A program made the translations under genes and the position numbers. A stretch of DNA of 22,072 nucleotides from JANOXC01 sp031418215 (GTDB lineage: Bacteria > Bacteroidota > Bacteroidia > AKYH767-A > OLB10). Under the pieces are notes generated by a model, which saw only the letters and a program-made list of their open reading frames with translations, ran no database searches and had not been told where the DNA came from. How positions within the stretch are numbered: the stretch's first letter is position 1; each line of letters starts with the position of its first letter. The DNA is taken from positions 1-22,072 of the forward strand of contig JANOXC010000030.1 of the NCBI GenBank assembly GCA_031418215.1. The letters run 5' to 3'. Positions 1 through 9,000 of the stretch are shown piece by piece.

Positions 1-360
1 CACTAATGCTGGAATAAGGGCTGTGGGCCCCGGCAGACAATCTACCGTTATGCCTGCTTTTACACATTCACGCACCAATATAAACCCCGGATCGCTGATA
101 CCCGGAGTCCCTGCATCACTTACCAATGCAACGGTAAGGCCTTCGTTTAACTTTTTAATGATTTCCTGAACGGCAGCATGCTCATTATGTTGGTGGTGGG
201 CCCATATTTTTTTAGGGATATCATAATGCCTTAACAGCACGCTGGTTACCCTGGTATCTTCCGCCAAAATGATATCGGCTTCTTTTAAAATACGTATTGC
301 ACGGAGGGTAATATCTTCCAGGTTGCCAATAGGAGTGGGAACAAGATAGAGCTTCGACAT
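1..360 (-). CDS. rsmI: 16S rRNA (cytidine(1402)-2'-O)-methyltransferase RsmI, partial (N-terminal 120 codons)
   Basis: Reverse-strand reading from the ATG at 360 is open to the window edge; the C-terminal part lies outside. The N-terminus reads MSKLYLVPTPIGNLEDIT, the RsmI/YraL hallmark (LxLVPTPIGNLxDIT). It is followed by AEDTR, HHQHNEH, the glycine-rich SDAGTPGISDPG loop and LPGPTALIPAL, all conserved in this SAM-dependent tetrapyrrole-methylase-fold family. The known family role is 2'-O-methylation of C1402 in 16S rRNA at the ribosomal P site, using S-adenosylmethionine. The start is fixed because family members begin two or three residues before LYLVPTPIGN. It is divergent from the first protease gene, with 157 bp between the two starts. 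A TAnnTTTG element lies only 5 nt upstream of the ATG, so the transcript may be leaderless. Confidence 0.95.
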   Translation of the reverse strand, partial: MSKLYLVPTPIGNLEDITLRAIRILKEADIILAEDTRVTSVLLRHYDIPKKIWAHHQHNEHAAVQEIIKKLNEGLTVALVSDAGTPGISDPGFILVRECVKAGITVDCLPGPTALIPALV

Positions 361-365
361 TGGAA

Positions 366-373
366 CAAATGTA
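366..373 (-). promoter_or_regulatory. Putative -7 element for rsmI
   Basis: On the minus strand this reads TACATTTG, a perfect match to the Bacteroidota -7 consensus TAnnTTTG. No good TTTG -33 element is seen 19-21 nt upstream. The element ends 5 nt before the ATG, so transcription would start at or very near the start codon. Confidence 0.4.
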
Positions 374-462
374 GTGCATACAGTTTGCCTAAAGGGCCTT
401 TGGTGGGCTTTATAAAGAAAGATAAAGGCTTGACTTATTCGAAGAATCTCTTGGATCCTTCA

Positions 463-493
463 TTTGGCGCTTAAAAGGAATAAACTATCTTCA
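463..493 (+). promoter_or_regulatory. Promoter of first T9SS protease gene
   Basis: TTTG at 463-466, a 19-nt spacer, then TATCTTCA at 486-493, close to the Bacteroidota consensus TTTG-N19-TAnnTTTG. The expected transcription start is near 499, giving a leader of about 20 nt to the ATG at 518. The same arrangement, including the unusual TAYCTTCATCG at the -7 position, recurs before the paralogous gene at 5973-6003. Confidence 0.6.
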
Positions 494-517
494 TCGTCCC
501 TTAAAAACAACCAATCT

Positions 518-3500
518 ATGAGAAATAAATTACTATTAATGGTATGGTGTATTGCAGCTTTTACAGCGCAAGCGCAAAATGATTATCGTCTGTTATTACA
601 CAGCGGTACAATGCAACCAACAGCTAATGTCGAATCATTTATTAATGAATCGGCCGTTACATCCGGCGAAATAGTGAATGGCTATTATTATCGCTTAATT
701 CAATTCAACAGTATTCCTACTGACATTGAAAAGAAAAGAATCCTTCAAAGCGGATTATTGCTGATGAACTACATTCCATCCAACACTTTTGTAACTGCAA
801 TTCCACAGTCATTTGATAAAAACTTATTGAAGCAGCTGAATGTGCATGCGGTGATACGCCAGACAGACGTTCAAAAGGTGAACACTAATTTATTGAGTGA
901 TGCACCTGCTTATGCAAAAACAGTAAATGGATTTACCGATGTAGTGATACAATATTATCAAAACATTTCACCTGCATTTGTTGCAAGTGCCTGTCAATCT
1001 TATTTAAAACTTTCTGAAAACAATCTCAATCACACGTTATCATGTCGTGTTCCTGATGCAGAATTAATGCAGCTGGCTACGCAACCATGGGTTTATTTTA
1101 TTACACCAGCCGGAGTAACTTCTTATCCTGATGATACCAAAGGAAGAAGCCTCCACCGCTCCAATGTTATTAATAGCGATTATGCTACTGGCCGCCATTT
1201 TGATGGAACCGGAGTGGCAATTGGTCTTGGTGATGATGGTGATGTTGGACCTCATATTGATTTCACCGGAAGATTAACCAATTATGTTGGAGCACCAGGA
1301 CTTAGTCATGGCGATATGACCAGTGGTATTTGTGTCGGTGCCGGAAATCTTGATCCCTCAGTACGAGGTATGGCATCAGGAGCTGATTTGCATGTGTATG
1401 ATATTACGAATTATACGCACATCGTTAATGCGCAACAAAATTATGACTCTTTAGGAATTGTAATTACTTCAACCAGCTTTTCACAGACAGCATGTAATCA
1501 ATACACAACAGAAACGCAGCTCGCTGATCAGATTACACATCAAAATCCTTTTTTGAATTTTGTTTTTTCTGCAGGGAATGCAGGTAATACTGATTGCGGT
1601 TATGGTGCAGGACAAGGTTGGGGTAATATTACAGGAGGATACAAACAAGGGAAAAACGTTATCACTGTAGGTAGCGTTAATTCATTGGATACAATTGAAA
1701 ATTTAAGTAGCCGAGGACCGGCAAGTGATGGTCGAATCAAACCCGATATTACTGCTTATGGTTTGGGGCAGCGTTCGACTGATGCAAATAATACCTATCA
1801 AACAATAAATGTTGACGGAACTTCTTCTGCATGTCCTGGTGTTGCCGGTGTTTGCGCGCAACTCTATCAAGCATATAAAGCATCACATGGCGGTACCAAT
1901 CCTGAATCCCCTTTGATTAAAGCATGTATATTAAATGGCGCAGAAGATCTTGGCAATGCAGGTCCCGATTATACGTATGGTTGGGGAAGGATTAACGCCT
2001 ATCGCGCATTAAAGACGTTGGAAGACGGGCGATTTATCGTTGACAGTATTTCACAGGGCCAGTCAAAAACACATCCTATTACTGTTCCTTCGGGAGTAAG
2101 TGAAGTCCGTGTAATGATCTATTGGCTGGATCCGGAAGGAACACCATTAGCTTCAAAAGAATTGGTGAATAACATCAACATGCGAGTATCAGATCCAATT
2201 AACTTTAACTGGAATCCATGGGTATTAAACCCTGCTCCTTTCGTGAATACACTTTCGGCTCCTGCAGTAAGGGGAATCGACAGCCTTAATAATGTAGAGC
2301 AGGTCACTATTGCTGCAGGTTTTCAAGGGACTTATAACATTCATGTGGATGGATTTTCCATACCATTTGGTCCTCAGAAATATTATATAGTTTATGAATT
2401 CCGCACAGCCGCTATTACAGTTACTTATCCACAAGGAGGAGAAGGTTTTGTGGCAGGTGAGCAAGAGGTGATTCGTTGGGATGCAGTAAAAGGATTAGGA
2501 GTATTTACTTTAGATTATTCAACAAATAATGGCAGTAGCTGGACAAACATCAGCACAACCATTAATCAAAACCTGAATGAATATACTTGGACTGTTCCTA
2601 ATTCCGTAACAGGTTCCGCATTAATTCGTGTTACTCGTGGTTCAAACATTGATGTGAGCGATACCGTTTTTGCCATTATCGGCGTACCGCAAAATGTGTT
2701 TGTTAATTATACCTGTGCCGATAAAGTAAATTTGAAATGGGATAATGTGACCGGTGCAACAAGCTATACTGTTTATCAGTTGGGAAATAAATTTATGGAT
2801 GTGATTGGAACATCTGCAACCAATAGCTATGTTATTAGCGGAACTGATTCAACCAAGGAAGACTGGTTTAGCGTTGCTGCAAATACAGTTGGTGGAAATC
2901 ATGGAAGAAGAGCTATTGCAATTAAAAAATTACCTGGTACATTTAATTGCCCTCCCGATTTTGATGCAACAATTGAATCAGCTAGCAGCCCTATTGCCGG
3001 TAGCTATACAAGTTGCCAAGGCAGCAGCGTTACACCTGTTACCGTTGTAATAGGGAATGTAGGCTTGCTGGATATTAATAATTTCCCGGTAAGCTACAGT
3101 CTTAATAATGGAACTCCTGTATCGGAAACCATTACAGATACCATTCAGGCCGGACAAATTTTGGTTCATACGTTTGCTGCTACATTAGATTACTCTGTTG
3201 TTGGTGTAAATGATCTGTCAATATGGACAGGCTTATCAACCGACCAGAATACAGCAAACGATACGCTTAAAATATTAACAACAATTAATGCATCGGCCAT
3301 TGTTACGATGCCGATAACTGACAATTTTGACAGCGATGTTAATTGTCCTACAACAACTGATTGCGGCGCAACCGTTTGCCCATTGCTGGGTGGCTGGGTT
3401 AATGCAACAAACGGTGCTGATGACAATATTGATTTTCGTGTCAATACAGGAGGAACTCCAACAAATAATACAGGCCCTGATTTTGATCATACATTAGGAA

Positions 3501-5842
3501 GCGCCCTGGGCAAATATATATACCTGGAAGCAAGCGCTTGTTTTGGGCAAACTGCACAACTTTTATCTCCATGTATTGATCTTACAACAGCTAGTTCTCC
3601 TCAATTTAAATTCTGGTATCATATGTTTGGTGCTGCTATGGGCGAACTGCATGTTGATGTGCTTTCAGGCGGCAACTGGATCAACGATGTAATGCCTCCG
3701 ATAAGCGGCGATAAAGGGAACTTCTGGTTTCAATCGGTCATTGATTTAACAGCCTATAACGGACAAATAATCACCGTTCGTTTCAGGGCCTTCACAGGTG
3801 CTGCATCAAGCAGCGATCTGGCGCTTGATGATATTAATATTGTGGAGGGACCTGTAGCGATTGATGCTTCCATAGCTTCCATCGGAAGTCCTGTCGGCGG
3901 TGTTGTTGCAGATTGTCAAAGCAGCAGCACAGTTCCTGTTACAGTTACAATAAGCAATCCGGGATTAACTGATATATATAATTTCCCTGTGAGCTACAGC
4001 CTCAACAATGCAACACCTGTGAGTGAAATAATTACTGATACATTAATCCCAGGCGCGTCAATGATTCACACATTTTCCGGCACACTTGATTATTCAGCCG
4101 TAAATATTTATGACCTTAAGGCGTGGACCGGGCTTGTTGGAGATCTTGATAATGATAACGACACCCTAAATACAATTACCACAGTGATTGCAGGCACACC
4201 TGTTTCAATTCCTGTCACCGACGATTTTGAAGCGGATGCGTTATGTTCTACTGTTACAGATTGTGGCGTAACACAATGTCCATTATTAGGTGGTTGGATT
4301 AATGCAACAAATGGCGTTAATGATAATATTGATTTCCGTGTGAATGTGGGCGGAACTCCAACAAATAACACAGGTCCGGATTTTGACCATACTTTAGGAA
4401 CAGCGGCAGGAAAATATATATACCTGGAGTCAAGTGCATGTTTCCAGCAAACAGCGTTGTTGTTGTCTCCATGTATTGATTTAACAACAAGCAGCGGGCC
4501 TGCATTGCAATTCTGGTATCATATGTTTGGAGCAGCAATGGGTCAATTGCATGTTGATGTTTTCTCAGGTGGGAACTGGATCAATGATGTTATGAATCCA
4601 ATTGCCGGCGATAAGGGCAATGCATGGCTTCAGACTACTGTTGATTTAACGCCTTATAACGGACAGGTCATTAGCATTCGTTTCAGGGCAATTACCGGCG
4701 GTGGACCACAAAGTGACCTTGCACTTGACGACATTAATATTTTAGAAACACATGTTGCTCCGGATCCTTCGTTTACTGCTGACTTCACTTCTGCTTGTGT
4801 AAACACAACAATAACATTTACTGATAAAAGCACATTTATTCCCAATGCATGGAAATGGTCATTTATTCCGAATACAATTGTTTTTGTAAATGGAACAAGT
4901 GATACCACACAAAATCCGCAAGTTCAGTTTACAGCAACAGGAGCTTATGATGTTAAGCTTGTTGCAACTAACCAATACGGAGTTGATTCAGTAACAATTG
5001 CAGCTTACATTAACATTCTTACTCCATCTTCTCTCACAATTACTGAAGATTTCCAGGGAATTGCTTGGCCTCCATTTGCATGGAGAGTGGAATCAGCAGG
5101 AAATAATAATACCTGGGAACAAGCTATAAATGTTATTGGAATGAGCGGCACATCAACTAATGCTGCAGGGATGAATAATTTCACTTATGCTCCTCCCGGT
5201 GGTGAAGATGGATTGGCAAGACAAGAAATTAGCCTTGTTGGAACAACACATCCAATAATGACATTTGAAGTTGCACACAGAAGACGCAATAACTTTACAA
5301 ACGATGCGATGCGAATTGATGTCAGTACGGATTGTGGCAACACCTATACACCTACTCCTTATTTTAAACAGGGAGCCGCACTTGCTACAACGCCTACTCC
5401 CGGAGGACCTCCAAATGCTTTCTTCCCAAACAATGCCAATCAATGGCGTAAGGATACACTGGATTTAACAGCATGGATTGGTCAGGTGATTACATTGAAA
5501 TTTGTAAACATCAGTGCCGGAGGAAATAACCTGTATCTTGATAATATTAATATTGGTGAATTCTCAAGTGTTTCGGAACAAGGGGGGATAATGAATGTTA
5601 ACATTTATCCAAACCCTTCCATCAATGGATATTTTAATGTAACGGCTTCCGCAAATCAAAATGCAAAAGCAGTGCTTACCATTACTGATATCGATGGGAA
5701 AATGATTGAGCAACGTAATGTTGAATCATTCAATAACAATTTTAACACTACAATTGATTTGCATAATCAAAGTAAAGGGCTTTACTTCCTCGAAATTAAA
5801 ACAGGGGATCATTTCAGCCGTTACAAATTGGCAATCATGTAA
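518..5842 (+). CDS. Giant secreted S8 (subtilisin-like) protease with T9SS type A sorting domain
   Basis: 1774 aa. Domains in order: signal peptide (1-19, ends AQAQ); prodomain-like region with two inhibitor-like halves (about 20-205); S8 peptidase (about 225-500); beta-sandwich (about 505-630); Ig-like segment starting near TYPQGGEGF (about 633-715); Fn3-like domain (720-805); two CARDB+MAM-like units (816-1115 and 1116-1415); PKD-like domain (1416-1505); cleaved-adhesin-like domain (1507-1685); C-terminal T9SS type A domain starting NIYPNPS (1690-1774). The catalytic triad is visible as D239 (GLGDDGD), H264 (SHGDMTSG) and S436 (GTSSACP), with oxyanion N354 (SAGNAG). An extracellular or cell-surface protease is therefore expected, exported by Sec then T9SS. 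ATG 518 was chosen over a TTG at 464 because it gives a clean signal peptide, matches the paralogue's start, and the TTG sits in the promoter. The substrate is unknown. Confidence 0.9.
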   Translation: MRNKLLLMVWCIAAFTAQAQNDYRLLLHSGTMQPTANVESFINESAVTSGEIVNGYYYRLIQFNSIPTDIEKKRILQSGLLLMNYIPSNTFVTAIPQSFDKNLLKQLNVHAVIRQTDVQKVNTNLLSDAPAYAKTVNGFTDVVIQYYQNISPAFVASACQSYLKLSENNLNHTLSCRVPDAELMQLATQPWVYFITPAGVTSYPDDTKGRSLHRSNVINSDYATGRHFDGTGVAIGLGDDGDVGPHIDFTGRLTNYVGAPGLSHGDMTSGICVGAGNLDPSVRGMASGADLHVYDITNYTHIVNAQQNYDSLGIVITSTSFSQTACNQYTTETQLADQITHQNPFLNFVFSAGNAGNTDCGYGAGQGWGNITGGYKQGKNVITVGSVNSLDTIENLSSRGPASDGRIKPDITAYGLGQRSTDANNTYQTINVDGTSSACPGVAGVCAQLYQAYKASHGGTNPESPLIKACILNGAEDLGNAGPDYTYGWGRINAYRALKTLEDGRFIVDSISQGQSKTHPITVPSGVSEVRVMIYWLDPEGTPLASKELVNNINMRVSDPINFNWNPWVLNPAPFVNTLSAPAVRGIDSLNNVEQVTIAAGFQGTYNIHVDGFSIPFGPQKYYIVYEFRTAAITVTYPQGGEGFVAGEQEVIRWDAVKGLGVFTLDYSTNNGSSWTNISTTINQNLNEYTWTVPNSVTGSALIRVTRGSNIDVSDTVFAIIGVPQNVFVNYTCADKVNLKWDNVTGATSYTVYQLGNKFMDVIGTSATNSYVISGTDSTKEDWFSVAANTVGGNHGRRAIAIKKLPGTFNCPPDFDATIESASSPIAGSYTSCQGSSVTPVTVVIGNVGLLDINNFPVSYSLNNGTPVSETITDTIQAGQILVHTFAATLDYSVVGVNDLSIWTGLSTDQNTANDTLKILTTINASAIVTMPITDNFDSDVNCPTTTDCGATVCPLLGGWVNATNGADDNIDFRVNTGGTPTNNTGPDFDHTLGSALGKYIYLEASACFGQTAQLLSPCIDLTTASSPQFKFWYHMFGAAMGELHVDVLSGGNWINDVMPPISGDKGNFWFQSVIDLTAYNGQIITVRFRAFTGAASSSDLALDDINIVEGPVAIDASIASIGSPVGGVVADCQSSSTVPVTVTISNPGLTDIYNFPVSYSLNNATPVSEIITDTLIPGASMIHTFSGTLDYSAVNIYDLKAWTGLVGDLDNDNDTLNTITTVIAGTPVSIPVTDDFEADALCSTVTDCGVTQCPLLGGWINATNGVNDNIDFRVNVGGTPTNNTGPDFDHTLGTAAGKYIYLESSACFQQTALLLSPCIDLTTSSGPALQFWYHMFGAAMGQLHVDVFSGGNWINDVMNPIAGDKGNAWLQTTVDLTPYNGQVISIRFRAITGGGPQSDLALDDINILETHVAPDPSFTADFTSACVNTTITFTDKSTFIPNAWKWSFIPNTIVFVNGTSDTTQNPQVQFTATGAYDVKLVATNQYGVDSVTIAAYINILTPSSLTITEDFQGIAWPPFAWRVESAGNNNTWEQAINVIGMSGTSTNAAGMNNFTYAPPGGEDGLARQEISLVGTTHPIMTFEVAHRRRNNFTNDAMRIDVSTDCGNTYTPTPYFKQGAALATTPTPGGPPNAFFPNNANQWRKDTLDLTAWIGQVITLKFVNISAGGNNLYLDNINIGEFSSVSEQGGIMNVNIYPNPSINGYFNVTASANQNAKAVLTITDIDGKMIEQRNVESFNNNFNTTIDLHNQSKGLYFLEIKTGDHFSRYKLAIM
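2963..3862 (+). repeat. Internal duplication, copy 1 (CARDB + MAM-like unit)
   Basis: First of two in-frame 900-nt units. Matching landmarks stay exactly 900 nt apart along the whole unit, for example TTCTGGTATCATATGTTTGG at 3611 and 4511, and TTTCAGGGC at 3781 and 4681. It encodes a CARDB-like beta domain (YSLNN.TPVSE) followed by a MAM-like cysteine-containing domain ending LALDDINI. Confidence 0.9.
3863..4762 (+). repeat. Internal duplication, copy 2 (CARDB + MAM-like unit)
   Basis: Second 900-nt unit, directly abutting copy 1 in the same frame with no net indel between the copies. The paralogous gene at 6038-10474 has only one such unit (about 8505-9400). This largely accounts for the 296-aa length difference between the two proteins. 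Confidence 0.9.
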
Positions 5843-5863
5843 AAGATTAATTATTTTTTAAGC

Positions 5864-5895
5864 AAAGGAGATGTCGTAAGGCGTCTCCTTTTTTC
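5864..5895 (+). terminator. Intrinsic terminator after first protease gene
   Basis: GGAGATG pairs with CGTCTCC (one G-U pair) around an 8-nt loop, followed by a run of T. It begins 22 nt after the stop codon and isolates the two paralogues transcriptionally. Confidence 0.8.
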
Positions 5896-5972
5896 ATTTT
5901 TAGTGGGAACATCACGCCTAATCATCGATTTTGGCAGTTATAGGCAAAAATTGATAAAAGAGGAATAAAAAA

Positions 5973-6003
5973 TTGGCCAATTAAATCAGAATATTTACCT
6001 TCA
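5973..6003 (+). promoter_or_regulatory. Promoter of second T9SS protease gene
   Basis: TTGG (5973-5976), 19-nt spacer, TACCTTCA (5996-6003). Spacing and -7 sequence match the promoter of the paralogue (TATCTTCATCG versus TACCTTCATCG). The leader is about 30 nt. The -33 box is a weaker match to TTTG. Confidence 0.5.
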
Positions 6004-6037
6004 TCGACTCTAAAACGTCAAAAATCCAATCAAACTC

Positions 6038-9000
6038 ATGAGATATAAATTACTATTAATGTTATTGTGTGTAGGTACTATTTCGTCTATCGCGCAACAT
6101 GATTACCGTTTAATGTTACAAAGCGGCAATATGCAGCCCGCTGAAAATGCAACGACTTTTATCAACGATGCTGTTGTAAATCCACAAGATGTGTTCAACG
6201 GTTTTTATTACCGTTTGATCCAGTTTAATGCCATCCCAACACAGGAGGAAAAAAATAAAATTAGGCAGTCGGGCCTGGTACTGTTGAACTACATCCCCTA
6301 TAATACATTTGTAACCGCCATTCCGAAAGGATTCGACAAGACTTTGCTTCGGCAGTTAAATGTCCGTTCAGTTGTCAGGTTAAATGAAGTTCAAAAGATG
6401 AACATTAACTTACTCGGACAGGCTCCTGATTATGCAAGAAATGTTCACGGTTTTGTGGATGTAATTGTTGAGTACTACAAAAACATTCCGCATGAGCAAG
6501 TTGCATCGGCATTAATTCAATATACAAAACTTGGTGAGCAGGCAGACAACCACGTTTTCATTCTTAGGGTTGCTGAAAATGAATTACGAAATCTAGCTTC
6601 CAAGTCTTGTGTGTTTTATATGGCACCCATTAATTCCCCCTCAACGCCCGATGATACGAAAGGACGCAGTTTACACCGTAACAATACACTTGACAGTGAC
6701 TATTCCTCAGGTCTTCACTTCGATGGATCAGGTGTGGTTATCGGATTGGGGGATGATGGTCATGTTGGACCGCATATAGATTTTAAAGGGAGAATGACGA
6801 TGCATACTGCTTCGGATAATGGCACACATGGCGATATGACATGCGGCGTTTCTATTGGAGGCGGTAACCTTGATCCAACCAAAAGAGGCCAGGCAACAGG
6901 AGCTTACTTGCACCTTTACGACTATTCAGGTTATCCACAAATTGTGAATGCCGTAAGTAATTATAATACCTTGGGAACAGTAATTACCTCTACCAGTTAT
7001 TCAGAAGGCACAGGCCCCAATACTGCTTGCAACAAGTACACTACCAATACAGAGTTTGGTGATAATCTTGTATACAATAATACGCAGATATCATTTGTTT
7101 ATTCCGCAGGAAATCAGGGAACAGGAAATTGCGGATATCCTGTTGCAGGAGGATGGGGAACCATTACCGGCGGATATAAAGCCGGAAAAAATGTAATCGC
7201 ATGCGGAAATCTTACGACTGGTGATGTGTTAGATGCAACTAGCAGCAGAGGGCCACTAGATGATGGAAGAATGAAACCGGACATCTGTTCGAATGGTAAC
7301 GGTCAAATTTCAACAGTTCCCGGAAATGCTTATCAAACAGCTGCTGTTGCAGTAAATAATGGGACTTCTGCTGCTTGTCCAAGTATTGCTGGAACAACAG
7401 CTTTATTATATCAGGCGTATAAGAGTTTGAACGGGGGCTTAAACCCTGAATCAGGATTGATCAAAGCATGTATGTTAAACGGAGCAGAAGACCTTGGTAA
7501 TCCCGGTCCTGATTTTACCTACGGATGGGGCAGGGTGAATTCATTACGGGCATACAAAACTTTTCAAGAAGTACGATACATTAAAGACTCTGTTTCCCAA
7601 GGACAAATAAAGACACATACCATTACTGTTCCATCAGGAGTAAGCGACTTAAGAGTGATGATTTATTGGACTGATCCTGCAGGCTCTTCACTTGCTTCAC
7701 AATCTTTAGTGAATGATATTAACATGCACCTTACCGATCCAATTAATCTGGATTGGAATCCATGGGTTCTTGATCCAACACCTGTATTGGCAAACATCAC
7801 CGCCAACGCTGTTCGCGGAATCGACTACCTGAACAATATGGAGCAAGTTACCGTACCCGCTGCATTACAAGGAACATGGACTGTTACTGTGGATGGATTT
7901 TCAATACCGCAAGGACCACAATCCTACTATTTTGTATATGAATTCCGCACACAGGAATTAGATTTAACTTATCCACAAGGCGGCGAAGGTTTTGTTCCTG
8001 GCGAACAAGAAGTCATTCGTTGGGACGCTATTAAAGGTCTTGGGAATTTTACTTTAGAATATTCTACCGATGCTGGCCTATCATGGATATTGATCAGTAA
8101 TGCTGTAAGTCAGAACGCACTGCAATATCCCTGGACTGTTCCCGGAACAATTACCGGAAAGGCTTGCATTCGTGTGAGCCGTGGAGGTTTTTCTGCTGTT
8201 AGCGACACACTGTTTTCTATCATTGGCGTTCCAACAGGAATAATGGTAGATTATGCCTGCGTCGACAGCCTTCAGTTGACATGGAATCCTGTTGCAAATG
8301 CAATTGGATATGCTATATATAAATTAGGCAGTGAGCATATGGAGGTCATAGGCACATCAACTACAAATGATTTTGTTGTTACCGGACTGAATCCCATTGA
8401 TGAATATTGGTTCAGTGTTGGAGCAATCACTGCTGATTCAACAAACGGAAGAAGAGCCATTGCTATCAGGAAAGCTCCGGGGACATTAAATTGTCAAATA
8501 GCAAATGATGCTGAAGCAACATCTTTGTTAAGTCCGGGTTCAGGCACATTGTCTTTTTGTCAGGGGTCCGGTAATATTCCGGTTTCTTTACGAATAACCA
8601 ATAATGGATTAAATACAATTTCAAATTTCCCGGTTACCTATAGCCTTAATAACGGAACACCTATAATGGAAATGGTAACAGACAGCATTCAGTCGGGTGC
8701 CAGTTATGATTATATCTTTATTACTCCTGTAAATTATGCTGTTCCAGGAAACTACAACCTTGTAGTTTGGCTCAACACTCCCGGAGATAATAATATATAT
8801 AATGACACCTTAAAAACTTCATCAATAGTGATAAATGGCACTGTGGCAACAATTCCATTTGTAGAAAATTTCGATAGTTATGCATTATGTGCGGTTACTG
8901 CCGATTGCGAAGTTACAGTTTGCCCTATCGGCAATGGATGGGTAAATGAAACAAACTTGACAGCAGACGATATTGATTTTCGTGTGAGCTCAGGCGTTAC

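Noticed and set aside
464..517. TTG start extending the first protease by 18 codons
   Set aside because: The extension is polar, would bury the signal peptide, overlaps the promoter -33/-7 region, and has no counterpart in the paralogue.
2963..4762. Assembly artefact instead of real duplication
   Set aside because: The two 900-bp copies differ at many positions, mostly synonymous or conservative, so they are diverged paralogous units and not a duplicated read.
5153..5443. 96-codon antisense ORF in the first protease
   Set aside because: It lies opposite the cleaved-adhesin-like domain and has no promoter, signal or homology.
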